From contig JAIYAY010000028.1 in the NCBI GenBank assembly GCA_027488785.1, positions 62,001-126,000 on the forward strand: DNA of 64,000 nucleotides, written 5' to 3'. The number at the start of each line of letters is the position of its first letter. Position 1 is the first letter of the stretch. Positions 16,153 to 25,625 of the stretch are shown here, in pieces. The translations under genes and the position numbers were made by a program. The notes under the pieces are model-generated. The model was not told where the DNA came from. It did no database searches and was given only the letters and a program-made list of their open reading frames with translations. Source of the DNA: Sphingomonadales bacterium. GTDB lineage: Bacteria; Pseudomonadota; Alphaproteobacteria; Sphingomonadales; Sphingomonadaceae.

Positions 16153-18678
16153 ATGTCCAATGTAGAGCGCTTTAACCCGCACGTCGCAGACGCGCGGTGG
16201 CAAAATATTTGGGAAGAACGTCGCAGCTTCGTCGCGGATGATAATTCGACCAAGCCGCGTGCTTATGTCCTTGAGATGTTCCCCTATCCGTCGGGCCGCA
16301 TCCATATTGGCCATGTCCGTAACTACACGATGGGCGATGTGCTGGCGCGCTACAAGCGGATGACGGGGCATGAGGTGCTGCATCCCATGGGATGGGACGC
16401 GTTTGGCATGCCCGCCGAAAATGCGGCAATGGAAAAGAATGTTCACCCAGGCAGTTGGACGCGTGACAATATCACCAACATGAAGGCACAGCTGAAACGG
16501 CTTGGCTTTGCCATTGACTGGACGCGCGAGCTAGCCACCTGTGAGCCGGAATATTACGGCCATGAACAGGCGCTCTTCCTCAAGCTCTATGCCGCTGGTC
16601 TAGTGTATCGCAAGGAATCCGCGGTGAATTGGGATCCGGTCGACATGACCGTGCTTGCCAATGAACAAGTCATCGACGGCAAAGGCTGGCGCTCCGGCGC
16701 GCCCGTCGAGCGCCGCAAGCTCAGTCAATGGTTCCTGAAAATCACGGACTTTGCCGATGAATTGCTGACTGGCCTTGGTTCGCTTGACCAATGGCCTGAC
16801 AAGGTGCGGTTGATGCAGGAAAACTGGATCGGCAAATCACAAGGCCTCAAATGCACCTTCCGCTTCCCAGGCGGGGATGGCGGCATTGACGTGTTTACGA
16901 CGCGGCCCGACACGATGTTCGGCGCAAGCTTTGTCGCCATTGCAGCGGACCACCCCGTCGCGCAAAAACTGGCCGCCAATGCGCCCGACTTGCAGGCATT
17001 TATCGAGGAGTGTCGCAAGGGCGGCACAACGGCTGCCGATATTGAAACCGCGGAAAAGCGGGGCTTTAACACTGGTCTAACCGTCGAACATCCGCTGGAT
17101 GCCAGCTGGCATTTGCCGGTCTATGTCGCCAATTTCGTGTTGATGGACTATGGCACGGGCGCGGTCTTTGGCTGCCCCGCACATGACCAGCGCGACCTTG
17201 ATTTTGCGCGCAAATATGATTTGCCTGTCACCCGCGTCGTTGCCGATGGCGATGTGGCCGATAGCGTCTTTGTTGGCGATATTGCCTTTACTGGCCCCGG
17301 CAGGATTGTGAATTCCCATTGGATGAATGGCATGACCATTGACCAAGCCAAGGCCGATGTCATTGCACGCGCACAGACCGAGGGCTGGGGCATTGGGCAG
17401 ACGCAATATCGCCTGCGCGACTGGGGCGTCTCGCGTCAGCGTTATTGGGGCACGCCCATTCCCATCATCCATTGTCAGACCTGCGGCGCGGTGCCGGTGC
17501 CCGACGATCAGCTGCCGGTAACATTGCCCGAAGATGTCAGTTTCGACATTCCTGGAAACCCGCTGGATCGGCACCCGAGCTGGAGCAAAGTCGATTGCCC
17601 AAGCTGCGGAAATCCTGCGCGGCGGGAGACCGACACGCTTGATACCTTTGTCGATTCAAGCTGGTATTTCATCCGCTTCGCCAGCCAACCACAGGACAAG
17701 CCATTTGATCGCACCGTTGCGGAAAAATGGCTTCCGGTGGATCAATATATTGGCGGTGTAGAACATGCCATTCTGCACTTGCTTTATGCCCGTTTCTGGA
17801 CACGCGCGTTAAGCCATATTGGCTTGATCGACGTGAAGGAGCCCTTTGCGTCTTTGTTCACGCAAGGCATGGTGACGCACCAAACCTATCAAGACGCAAA
17901 GGGCAGTTGGCTGAGCCCTGATCAGGTGCGGCGTGAGGGTGACATCTGGACCATCATCGACAGCGGCGCGCCTGCGGTTGCTGGCCGTATCGAGAAGATG
18001 TCCAAGTCGAAAAAAAATGTCGTCGATCCCGATGACATTGTGGATCAATATGGTGCAGATGCCGTTCGCTGGTTCATGCTGTCCGACAGCCCGCCCGAAC
18101 GCGATCTGGAATGGTCGGAAGCGGGTATTGAAGGCTGCTGGCGCTTTGTACAGCGTCTGTGGCGCCTGACTTCGCAGGTCAGCGGTGCAGATGGTGCGGA
18201 CAAGGTTTTGGACCGCAAAACTCATCAGGTGATTGCTGGCGTCGGCGCGGATATTGAGGCACTTGCCTTTAACAAGGCCGTGGCGAAAATTTACGATCTG
18301 GCTAACGCCATTGAGAAGGCCGCGCCTTCGGCTAGCCGCGATACGGCTATCCGCACAATCCTCTTGCTGTCATCGCCCATGGTTCCGCATTTGGCCGAAG
18401 AAGCGTGGACACAGATTGGCGCGGAACTGGGTGGCGGCTTAATCGCCGACGCGGCATGGCCCGTGGTTGATCCAGCCCTGCTGGAAGAGGACGAGGTTAC
18501 GATTGCTATTCAGGTCAGGGGCAAATTACGCGATACGCTAGCGGTCGCTAAGGGCTTGCCGCAAGCCGAGATGGAGGCGCTTGCACTCGCCAGCGAAAAG
18601 GTTCAGCATGCCGTTGACGGCGGTGACATAAAGAAAATCATTGTCGTTCCCGACAGGCTGGTCAACATCGTCTTATGA
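16153..18678 (+). CDS. leuS: leucyl-tRNA synthetase
   Basis: An 841-residue class I synthetase. [19 protein letters not shown] (about residues 43-61) is the HIGH motif; the editing domain includes [25 protein letters not shown] is the zinc-binding/insert region; [15 protein letters not shown] near residue 615 is the KMSKS loop. It charges tRNA-Leu in the cytosol. Length and motifs are complete. The stop overlaps the lptE start by four bases (ATGA), so translation of the two is likely coupled. Confidence 0.98.
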   Translation: MSNVERFNPHVADARWQNIWEERRSFVADDNSTKPRAYVLEMFPYPSGRIHIGHVRNYTMGDVLARYKRMTGHEVLHPMGWDAFGMPAENAAMEKNVHPGSWTRDNITNMKAQLKRLGFAIDWTRELATCEPEYYGHEQALFLKLYAAGLVYRKESAVNWDPVDMTVLANEQVIDGKGWRSGAPVERRKLSQWFLKITDFADELLTGLGSLDQWPDKVRLMQENWIGKSQGLKCTFRFPGGDGGIDVFTTRPDTMFGASFVAIAADHPVAQKLAANAPDLQAFIEECRKGGTTAADIETAEKRGFNTGLTVEHPLDASWHLPVYVANFVLMDYGTGAVFGCPAHDQRDLDFARKYDLPVTRVVADGDVADSVFVGDIAFTGPGRIVNSHWMNGMTIDQAKADVIARAQTEGWGIGQTQYRLRDWGVSRQRYWGTPIPIIHCQTCGAVPVPDDQLPVTLPEDVSFDIPGNPLDRHPSWSKVDCPSCGNPARRETDTLDTFVDSSWYFIRFASQPQDKPFDRTVAEKWLPVDQYIGGVEHAILHLLYARFWTRALSHIGLIDVKEPFASLFTQGMVTHQTYQDAKGSWLSPDQVRREGDIWTIIDSGAPAVAGRIEKMSKSKKNVVDPDDIVDQYGADAVRWFMLSDSPPERDLEWSEAGIEGCWRFVQRLWRLTSQVSGADGADKVLDRKTHQVIAGVGADIEALAFNKAVAKIYDLANAIEKAAPSASRDTAIRTILLLSSPMVPHLAEEAWTQIGAELGGGLIADAAWPVVDPALLEEDEVTIAIQVRGKLRDTLAVAKGLPQAEMEALALASEKVQHAVDGGDIKKIIVVPDRLVNIVL

Positions 18679-19163
18679 AACGTTTCTTCGCCCCCATGAT
18701 GCTTGCTTTGCTTCTGCCTGCGTGCAGTTTGCAGCCCTTGTATAGCGGCGGATCAAAAGGGGCGGTGGCGCGTACATTGGGAACCATCACCATCGCGCCA
18801 ATCGAAGGCAAAAACGGATGGCTTATGCGTAATGCATTGACCGACCGGCTTGGCGCTCAAGAGAGTGGCTCTGCCCAATTCCGCCTGATTGTTGTGCTAG
18901 ATGACCAAATTGAAGGTTTCGGCGTGCGCGCCGATGATACAGTCACGCGCGAACGCCGGACATTGCGTGCGCGCTATCAGCTTGTTTCGGTCGCAACCGG
19001 CGAAACTGTGCTGGATACGACCGCCGGATCGGACGCTGGTATCGACGTTGTCAGCTCGGAATATGCAACGATCGCGGGCGAAAACAGCGCGCTTGAGAAC
19101 CTGACGCAAAAGGTCGCGGATCAGATTGTCACCCGGCTTTCCATTTACGCACGCGGCGAATGA
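18675..19163 (+). CDS. lptE: LPS assembly lipoprotein LptE
   Basis: A 162-residue lipoprotein with lipobox LLPAC at about residues 13-17 and [12 protein letters not shown] after it, the LptE N-terminal pattern. [20 protein letters not shown] and the [16 protein letters not shown] segment match the family fold. LptE plugs the LptD barrel in the outer membrane to place lipopolysaccharide on the surface (many sphingomonads have glycosphingolipids instead of LPS, but the Lpt machinery is retained). Position between leuS and holA is the standard order. Confidence 0.9.
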   Translation: MKRFFAPMMLALLLPACSLQPLYSGGSKGAVARTLGTITIAPIEGKNGWLMRNALTDRLGAQESGSAQFRLIVVLDDQIEGFGVRADDTVTRERRTLRARYQLVSVATGETVLDTTAGSDAGIDVVSSEYATIAGENSALENLTQKVADQIVTRLSIYARGE

Positions 19164-20182
19164 GCAGCGCCAAAGAACGTAGCTTTATCAGTGCCATCAG
19201 CGCACGCCCTGATATCCGGCTGTTTTTCATATTCGGGCAGGATGAATCGGCTGTGGTCGATATTGCCGGGCAAATGTCGGCGCAGTTGGCGGGCTCAGAA
19301 CGCATTGATATCGACAGCGACCGGATACGCAACGACCCAGCCTTATTAGTAGATGAAGCGTCTGCACTATCGCTGTTCGGCGACAAAAGACATATCCGCC
19401 TCAATTTCCGCCGCGAGGAGGGCTTAGCCGCAGTCGAAAATTTGCTGGCTCTTGAAGGCGATATAAGTCCAGTTATCGCAACCGCTGGTAACCTGACCAA
19501 AGCGAGCAAATTGCGCAAGTTGCTAGAGGCGCATCCGCGCGCCATGGCGCACATCTGTTACTTACCCGAGGAAAGCGACGCCGCGGCCGCTGTCATGGCT
19601 TTTGCTGCAACAGCCGGATTGAAGATTGATCGGCCCCTTGCTGCACGCATTGCGCGCTACACAGGGCAAGACCGCAAGTTGGCGCAAGCCGAGATCGAAA
19701 AGCTATCCCTATATTATGGCGCATCACCACAGCGCCCAGCCACCGTCGAAATAGCTATATTCGAAGCCCTCTCGGCGGAAACTGGCGAAGAAAATATCAA
19801 CGGCCTCGTCCATGTCGTGATGGGCGGGGATTTGCGCGGCACAGGCCGCGAGCTAGCCGCTGCGCGCGACATGGGTGTGGATGCCATTCGCATCATCCGC
19901 GCGATGCAGCGCCGTGTGACTATGCTCGCCGCGATGCGAACAAAGGTCGACAATGGCAACAATCCCGGCGCAGTGGTTAAGGCCACGCGGTCGATATTCT
20001 GGAAAGATGCCGACAGCTTCGCACAGCAGCTTATGCGCTGGCCCTCTTTACGGCTTGCTGGCTTGAACAGCCATTTGCTTGAGGTTGAAGCAAAGTTGAT
20101 GCACGTCCGCGACGGGCTGGCCGTTACGATATTGGAAGAAGAACTCGTCCGCATTGCCCGTGCCGCAGCACGTCGCGGCTAA
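19160..20182 (+). CDS. holA: DNA polymerase III subunit delta
   Basis: A 340-residue clamp-loader subunit. LFFIFGQDESAVVDIAGQM (about 19-37) begins domain I with the family's loop; FGDKRHIRLNF near 75-83, LPEESDAAA and INGLVHVVMGG also match. Delta opens the beta sliding clamp so it can be loaded on primed DNA. The ATG overlaps the lptE stop by four bases (ATGA). This completes the DUF3576-leuS-lptE-holA transcription unit. Confidence 0.93.
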   Translation: MSSAKERSFISAISARPDIRLFFIFGQDESAVVDIAGQMSAQLAGSERIDIDSDRIRNDPALLVDEASALSLFGDKRHIRLNFRREEGLAAVENLLALEGDISPVIATAGNLTKASKLRKLLEAHPRAMAHICYLPEESDAAAAVMAFAATAGLKIDRPLAARIARYTGQDRKLAQAEIEKLSLYYGASPQRPATVEIAIFEALSAETGEENINGLVHVVMGGDLRGTGRELAAARDMGVDAIRIIRAMQRRVTMLAAMRTKVDNGNNPGAVVKATRSIFWKDADSFAQQLMRWPSLRLAGLNSHLLEVEAKLMHVRDGLAVTILEEELVRIARAAARRG

Positions 20183-20286
20183 CGACCATATCCGATTTAC
20201 GCGGATTTCAGGAAAGCACTCTTGCGCCAGCATCTTGAACCGCTTTGCCGCTGCACCCACATCATTCTCACGAAAGGCGTCTTCTC

Positions 20287-20679
20287 ATGGCAAAAATCAT
20301 CAAATCCGATGCGGAGTGGCGGGCAGAATTGGACCCCATTCAATATCATGTCCTGCGTGAAGCAGGTACGGAACGTGCCTTTGCGGGCAAACTGACCGAT
20401 GAAAAGCGCGAAGGCGAATTTCGTTGTGCGGGCTGCGGGACGACCCTGTTCGCATCTGACGCGAAATTTGACAGCGGTTCGGGTTGGCCAAGCTTTACCG
20501 CGCCCGCAGACAATGATGCTGTTGAAGAGCATCGCGATACATCGCATGGCATGATCCGCATTGAAGTACGCTGTGCCGCCTGTGAAGGGCATTTGGGCCA
20601 TGTATTCCCCGATGGACCTGGGCCGACGGGCCTACGTTACTGCATTAACAGCGCCGCACTTGCATTCGATCCTGAATGA
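20287..20679 (+). CDS. msrB: peptide-methionine (R)-S-oxide reductase MsrB
   Basis: A 130-residue enzyme that reduces the R epimer of methionine sulfoxide. [13 protein letters not shown] and [16 protein letters not shown] give the zinc-binding CxxC pairs; [10 protein letters not shown] is the substrate loop; [13 protein letters not shown] contains the catalytic cysteine. No signal peptide, so it is cytosolic, unlike the MsrA at 43.7 kb. A longer in-frame start at 20245 exists; [15 protein letters not shown] at 20287 fits the family and has GAAAGGCG upstream. Confidence 0.95.
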   Translation: MAKIIKSDAEWRAELDPIQYHVLREAGTERAFAGKLTDEKREGEFRCAGCGTTLFASDAKFDSGSGWPSFTAPADNDAVEEHRDTSHGMIRIEVRCAACEGHLGHVFPDGPGPTGLRYCINSAALAFDPE

Positions 20680-20723
20680 TAAGGCGCTTGTAGGCGGTTC
20701 TTGGACTGGGTAACAGTCGAGTT

Positions 20724-22724
20724 ATGGCACGCGCACGCAAGATTTCGAAAGAACGTGGCCCAATGGGAACATGGATACTCCGCATCGTCAAAACAGGCGT
20801 CATTGCAGCGTTGCTGGGCGTCATGGTCCTTGGCATTTTTGTCGCGATTGCACGCAGCGAAATTGACAGTTTTGAAGATCTGAAAGCTTCCCCGAACGGC
20901 CAGATGATCCGCATACGTGCCGCGGACGGCACTGTAATTCAATCGCTTGGCCCGAGCTTTGGACGTTGGCTGACCATCGATCAACTGCCATCCGAAATGA
21001 AGGACGCAATGGTCTCCGTCGAAGATCGCCGTTATTATATGCACCCAGGCGTCGACCCCATTGGCATTGTACGGTCCGTGTATGTGCGGACCGTCGAAGG
21101 TCGCTGGACGCAAGGCGGTTCGACCATCACGCAACAATTGGCACGCAACGTCTATCTGAACAACAACAAGGATTTTGGCCGCAAAATTCGCGAGGTCATC
21201 CTTGCGTTGGCTATGGAAACCAAATTCTCCAAGGACCAGATCCTCGAGCTCTATTTGAATAAAGTATATTTCGGTGGCGGTGCTTATGGCGTCGATGCCG
21301 CAAGTCGCCGTTTCTTTGACCATGGCGCTGAGGATATCAGCCTGCCCGAGGCCGCGATTATCGCAGGTCTTGTGAAGGCACCCTCACGCTATGCCCCAAC
21401 CGCAGATGCGCAGGCCGCCTTGGACCGCGCCAAAGTGGTGGTGGAAGTCATGCAAGATGCAGGGATGATTACCGCAGCTGAAGCCGCGAGCGTCGACCTG
21501 GCCGGTGTGCGCTTAGCCGCTGAAGCGCCCCAAGATAGCGTGCGCTACTTCACGGATTGGATTTTACCGCAGTTGGACGGTCTTATTGATGAAACTGAAA
21601 AGCCCATCGATGTCTGGACGACGCTGGATCTAAACATGCAGCGCGCCGCGGCCTCCGCGATTGCGGCGAATGCGCCCAGCGGCGCCCAAGGCGCGTTGGT
21701 GTCGATTGACCGCGACGGTGCCGTGAAGGCGATGGTGGGTGGCACCGATTATATTTCAAGCAATTATAATCGCGCAGTTACCGCGGTGCGCCAACCGGGT
21801 TCGGCTTGGAAGTTATTCGTTTATCTCGCCGCATTGGAGGCAGGCTACCGCCCTGAAGACATGGTGGAAGACAAGCCCATCGAAATCGACGGCTGGCAAC
21901 CTAAAAACAGCAACGGTAATTTTGCTGGCGAGATTTCTCTTCGGACCGCTTTTGCATATTCCAAAAACACCGTCGCTGCCCAAATCGGACAAGATGTAGG
22001 CACCGGCAGCATCGCCAATATGGCGCGCAGGTTTGGGATCACCACCCCTGTCAACACGCAGCCGTCGATGGTTCTGGGTACCTCGGATACGCGGGTTATC
22101 GATATGACACAGGCATTCGCGGCGGTCGCGGCCGGTGGGCGCACTGTCACCCCATATGGCATTACAAAAGTCACGACGATTGACGGAGAACTTCTATACG
22201 CGGCGAAGCCATCAAGCGCGGTGCAGTTAGTGGATGATTGGGTTGCAGGCGCAATGACCGATTTGTTGCAAAGCGCTGTCGCCACGGGCACCGGGCGGGC
22301 TGCAAATATTGGCCGACCCGTCGCGGGCAAAACGGGGACAACGTCAAGCAACAAGGATGGATGGTTCTTGGGCTTCTCCAGCGGCCTTACAACAGGCGTA
22401 TGGATGGGTCGCGACGATGCCAGACGGATTGGAGGCCTTGAAGGCGGGCGGGCGCCTGCGCAAGCTTGGGCAGCCTATATGCGCGTCGCCGTGGCTGGAC
22501 GCCCGGTGGAGAAATTCGCAACGGAGGTGACGTTCCCAGAAGCCCTTGAAGGGGAGGATACACTTTTTGGGGCAGACGGAATGCTGCTGTTCGATGAAAA
22601 TGGCATGCCAATTGAAGGTGAACCCCTAATGCAAGACCCCAATCTTGGGGCAGCGGCGGAACCAGAGCCAGAGCCGCTGGATGATGCATTTATCGAAAAA
22701 GCCTTGAACGGTCGGCGCGATTAG
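20724..22724 (+). CDS. class A penicillin-binding protein (PBP1-type)
   Basis: A bifunctional peptidoglycan synthase of 666 residues. A transmembrane helix lies at about residues 20-45. The GT51 glycosyltransferase domain shows SVEDRRYYMHPGVDPIG (catalytic Glu near residue 100) and GGSTITQQLARN. The transpeptidase has SAWK (S-x-x-K, nucleophile near 355), SKN (near 415) and KTGTTSS (near 535). It polymerises and cross-links peptidoglycan. The C-terminus is short and acidic. There is no obvious OB-like domain between the two catalytic parts, so it is the compact form frequent in alphaproteobacteria. Confidence 0.93.
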   Translation: MARARKISKERGPMGTWILRIVKTGVIAALLGVMVLGIFVAIARSEIDSFEDLKASPNGQMIRIRAADGTVIQSLGPSFGRWLTIDQLPSEMKDAMVSVEDRRYYMHPGVDPIGIVRSVYVRTVEGRWTQGGSTITQQLARNVYLNNNKDFGRKIREVILALAMETKFSKDQILELYLNKVYFGGGAYGVDAASRRFFDHGAEDISLPEAAIIAGLVKAPSRYAPTADAQAALDRAKVVVEVMQDAGMITAAEAASVDLAGVRLAAEAPQDSVRYFTDWILPQLDGLIDETEKPIDVWTTLDLNMQRAAASAIAANAPSGAQGALVSIDRDGAVKAMVGGTDYISSNYNRAVTAVRQPGSAWKLFVYLAALEAGYRPEDMVEDKPIEIDGWQPKNSNGNFAGEISLRTAFAYSKNTVAAQIGQDVGTGSIANMARRFGITTPVNTQPSMVLGTSDTRVIDMTQAFAAVAAGGRTVTPYGITKVTTIDGELLYAAKPSSAVQLVDDWVAGAMTDLLQSAVATGTGRAANIGRPVAGKTGTTSSNKDGWFLGFSSGLTTGVWMGRDDARRIGGLEGGRAPAQAWAAYMRVAVAGRPVEKFATEVTFPEALEGEDTLFGADGMLLFDENGMPIEGEPLMQDPNLGAAAEPEPEPLDDAFIEKALNGRRD

Positions 22725-22740
22725 CGGGCAGCACCACAAG

Positions 22741-22776
22741 AAGGGCGCAGCGATCCGCGAAACTGCTTCGCGCCTT
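22741..22776. terminator. possible bidirectional terminator
   Basis: An imperfect hairpin between the convergent penicillin-binding protein and ribA genes: AAGGGCGC at 22741-22748 pairs with GCGCCTT at 22770-22776 with one bulge. It lacks a long T-run (only TTAATTAA follows), so function is uncertain. Confidence 0.35.
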
Positions 22777-22783
22777 AATTAAC

Positions 22784-23848
22784 TTACAGGGCGTGGCCAG
22801 TCCTGCTTTTTTTGGTTGCAAGATAATGGGCGTTGTGTGGATTGGCAGCAATCTTAAGCGGTAGCCGCTCCGCGACCGTGATGCCCGCTTTTTGTAAGCC
22901 GTCCACCTTTTCAGGATTGTTGGTTAACAGGCGTACCCGATCCACACCAAGCAATTCCAGCATCCGCGCCGCGACTGAAAAGTCGCGCGCATCAATGGCG
23001 AAACCCAGTCGGGTATTGGCATCGACGGTATCAAATCCCTGATCCTGAAGCGCGTAAGCGCGCAGTTTGTTGATCAAACCAATGCCACGCCCCTCTTGCC
23101 GCAAATACAACAATATCCCCCAATTTGCGTCCGAAATCTGTTGCAGCGCTTCATGCAATTGCGGGCCGCAATCGCATTTCAGGCTCCCGAGCACATCGCC
23201 CGTCAGGCATTCACTGTGCAGCCGGACGACTGGCGGGGAGGAATCGCGTGTGCCCATCACCAACGCCACATGGTCCGACGCATCTACGGCTGTCCGAAAC
23301 GCTACGATTTCGGCATCGGCATTGGCGGCAACAGGAAGCTTGGCCCGCGCAGCTATGTGTAAGGCGCCGCTATCGTCAAAGGCGGTGACATCGTGTGGGC
23401 TAACATAAACGACATTCTCACCTGCATCTTCCAACACCAGAAATGCAGGAAGCAAACCTGCCAACCGCGCCAGTTCGATAGTCGCCGTCGCTGACGGGCC
23501 ATTATCTAGCGCCAGCGCCGCAAAAGGCCCCTTCATTGGATAGGCAAGGTCAAGGCTAGGGTCAGCTACCGCCAAAGCGAGTCGCATGTCGAGATCAGCA
23601 GGCGCCTTGATAAGTACCGGAAGGTCGCCATCTGCTGCAGCACGCTGGTTGGTTAATTTCAGCGTCGCCGCACGACTCGCCGAGAGCAATATTGCATGCG
23701 CGCCAGAAATGTCCTGCGCTGTTTCGATCGCCAGCACTGTCAGCGCTTTACCCAAATGCTGCACGGTGACTGGCCAACCACGGCGCAAGGCATCAATCGC
23801 CATTGCTGCGCGGCGTGAGTCTCCCAATGCTGCGCTCGCCCCGATCAA
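22784..23848 (-). CDS. ribA: GTP cyclohydrolase II with degenerate N-terminal domain
   Basis: The C-terminal ~200 residues form GTP cyclohydrolase II, the first step of riboflavin synthesis: SECLTGDVLGSLKCDCGPQL gives the three zinc cysteines and LYLRQEGRGIGLINK the catalytic/GTP-binding region, ending with LLTNNPEKV. The N-terminal ~150 residues (AIDALRRGWPVTVQHLG) occupy the place of a DHBP synthase domain but lack its DDEDRENEG motif, so are presumably not catalytic. Total 354 residues. The start is TTG at 23848, overlapping the xth stop (TTGA), which suggests coupled translation; a second ATG exists at 23803. Confidence 0.88.
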   Translation of the reverse strand: MIGASAALGDSRRAAMAIDALRRGWPVTVQHLGKALTVLAIETAQDISGAHAILLSASRAATLKLTNQRAAADGDLPVLIKAPADLDMRLALAVADPSLDLAYPMKGPFAALALDNGPSATATIELARLAGLLPAFLVLEDAGENVVYVSPHDVTAFDDSGALHIAARAKLPVAANADAEIVAFRTAVDASDHVALVMGTRDSSPPVVRLHSECLTGDVLGSLKCDCGPQLHEALQQISDANWGILLYLRQEGRGIGLINKLRAYALQDQGFDTVDANTRLGFAIDARDFSVAARMLELLGVDRVRLLTNNPEKVDGLQKAGITVAERLPLKIAANPHNAHYLATKKSRTGHAL

Positions 23849-24651
23849 AAGGTAAATTCCGTGACGATCGGTGCATGGTCGGATGGCTTACCCCAGCCGC
23901 GCACATGTTTGTGCACGACATGCGCCTTTGCTTTTTCTTTCAGATCAGGGGTAACCCACATATGATCCAACCTACGTCCGCGATCAGATGTCTCCCAATC
24001 CTGCGCACGATAGCTCCACCATGTATATAATTTCTTCGACGGATCAACAAAGTGCCGCGCAACATCTACCCAGTCTGCTGCGGCCTGAATTTCTGCCAGA
24101 TGTTCAATTTCAATGCGGGTATGGCTGACGACATTGACCAATTGTTTGTGGCTCCAGACATCTTGTTCGAGCGGGGCAACATTGAAATCACCCGTGAGAA
24201 CTGTTGGTTGCGTGACGTTACGCGACCATTCGGCCATACGCTTTAGGAAAGCCAGCTTCTGTCCGAATTTGGAGTTCACCTCGCTGTCGGGGACTTCGCC
24301 CCCAGCAGGAATGTAGACATTATCGATCCGCACGCCCTTGGCTGCCTCTATGTTTAACTCTGCACCAACATGGCGTGCTTCACCATTGGCCTGCCAATCC
24401 TCAACCCGGCGGTTGATTAGCGGCAACTTGCTGACGATTGCGACGCCATGGTGCATAGGCATGCCATTGACTACGAAGTGACGGTAACCCAATTGCCGGA
24501 ACAATCCTTCGGGAAATAGGCTGTCGATGACTTTGGTTTCCTGCAGGCATAAAACGTCGGGCGCTTCTTCTTTCAAATAGCGTTCGACAATGTCGATGCG
24601 GGCGCGGACCGAGTTTATATTCCACGAGGCGATGCGAATGGTCTGAGACAT
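23845..24651 (-). CDS. xth: exodeoxyribonuclease III
   Basis: A 268-residue AP endonuclease of the ExoIII family. RIASWNINSVRARIDIV at the N-terminus, LCLQETKVIDSLFP (catalytic Glu), LTGDFNVAPLEQDVW (Asp-x-Asn) and SDHAPIVTEF (Asp-His at the C-terminus) are all present. It nicks abasic sites in base-excision repair. It is upstream of ribA in a two-gene operon with overlapping stop/start; the functional link is not obvious. Its promoter must lie in 24652-24710, just before the terminator of the neighbouring operon. Confidence 0.95.
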   Translation of the reverse strand: MSQTIRIASWNINSVRARIDIVERYLKEEAPDVLCLQETKVIDSLFPEGLFRQLGYRHFVVNGMPMHHGVAIVSKLPLINRRVEDWQANGEARHVGAELNIEAAKGVRIDNVYIPAGGEVPDSEVNSKFGQKLAFLKRMAEWSRNVTQPTVLTGDFNVAPLEQDVWSHKQLVNVVSHTRIEIEHLAEIQAAADWVDVARHFVDPSKKLYTWWSYRAQDWETSDRGRRLDHMWVTPDLKEKAKAHVVHKHVRGWGKPSDHAPIVTEFTF

Positions 24652-24710
24652 AAGAAAAAGGCCCTAGATGCCAGAAGCGTCAGGAGCAAGCCGATGAAGC
24701 CATTTCAATC

Positions 24711-24750
24711 AAAAAAGCAAAGCCCTCATCCCGGGGGCATTGGGGATGAG
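24711..24750 (-). terminator. rho-independent terminator downstream of lolA
   Basis: Read on the minus strand, CTCATCCC (24750-24743) pairs with GGGATGAG (24732-24725) and is followed by a T-run (24716-24711). The 285-base spacer 24652-24936 otherwise shows only AT-rich stretches and no gene. It terminates the ftsK-lolA transcript. Confidence 0.75.
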
Positions 24751-24936
24751 AGCTAAGCTTGCGTTCGTCACGCGGATGTTAACGGCTATATAACGTCGTA
24801 GGCAACAGGGGGAAAACCACACGAACTTTCAGCCGCTAACAAAATATTTTATAGTAGGGCATTCCTGTCATTCAGATGAACAGCGCAGTCAGACATTGCA
24901 ACTTGTCGGCGACTAGCATCGGTTCATCGACTGATT

Positions 24937-25560
24937 TTACGATTTTTGTCGAACGGGCCGCGGATCTTTCCATGTGAACGCATTTTTGGCGATGGCGCCG
25001 TTATAGGTAATATTGTTGAGTCGAATGGTGGTGCGGTTGTTTTTGGAATCGAGCGCGACCCAGCCATTCAGGGTCAATCCTCCGGGTGCGCCGGGTTTGT
25101 TTACGAATACCATGGTGATGGTGCCATATTCGGGGCGCTTTGGATCGCGGACTTCGACACTGACAACGTCATTGGTCGACGTTGGAAGTATCTTGCCAAA
25201 GCGCGCGAGATCCTGACCGGGGTCAAGAAGGGCAGCCAGTGGGCTGTTGCGAATTGGCCAGCGTTGCACTTGCTTAACCTCATAATCCACCATCGTCAGC
25301 GCACGACCGTCTGCGACGATCAGCAGGGGCACGTCTTTCTGATACTCAAACCGCACTTGCCCAGGCCGCTTCAACAGCAACTTGCCGGTCAGTGTCCCGC
25401 CACTTCTGTCCGTCTGCGTGAAAGTCGCTGACATCGTGCCCACGGCTTTCATATGCTGCACCACCCGCGCCATTTGCTCGGACGAAGACTGCGCGGGGCT
25501 AGGCGTCGTTGCAACGAGCGCAGCTGGCGCAAACAACAAGGCATATTTTGAAAAAGTCAT
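24937..25560 (-). CDS. lolA: outer membrane lipoprotein carrier protein LolA
   Basis: A 207-residue periplasmic protein with an N-terminal signal peptide (about residues 1-23, cleavage near SPA-Q). MKAVGTMSATFTQTDRSGGTLTGKLLLKRPGQVRFEY is the LolA fold entry, and VLIVADGR-like LLIVADGRALTMVD follows. LolA ferries lipoproteins from LolCDE to the outer membrane; this window encodes at least four candidate lipoprotein clients. The upstream ATG 25593 lacks support; 25560 has AAGGAAACAAAG before it. It lies 65 bases downstream of ftsK. Confidence 0.9.
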   Translation of the reverse strand: MTFSKYALLFAPAALVATTPSPAQSSSEQMARVVQHMKAVGTMSATFTQTDRSGGTLTGKLLLKRPGQVRFEYQKDVPLLIVADGRALTMVDYEVKQVQRWPIRNSPLAALLDPGQDLARFGKILPTSTNDVVSVEVRDPKRPEYGTITMVFVNKPGAPGGLTLNGWVALDSKNNRTTIRLNNITYNGAIAKNAFTWKDPRPVRQKS

Positions 25561-25625
25561 CTTTGTTTCCTTGGGATGGGCGACAGCGATCACTATCCGG
25601 ACTGCCTTGAACCCCGTCTTAACGG

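Noticed and set aside
20637-21323. 228-residue minus-strand frame over the penicillin-binding protein start
   Set aside because: It runs antisense to the GT51 domain and shows no domain of its own.
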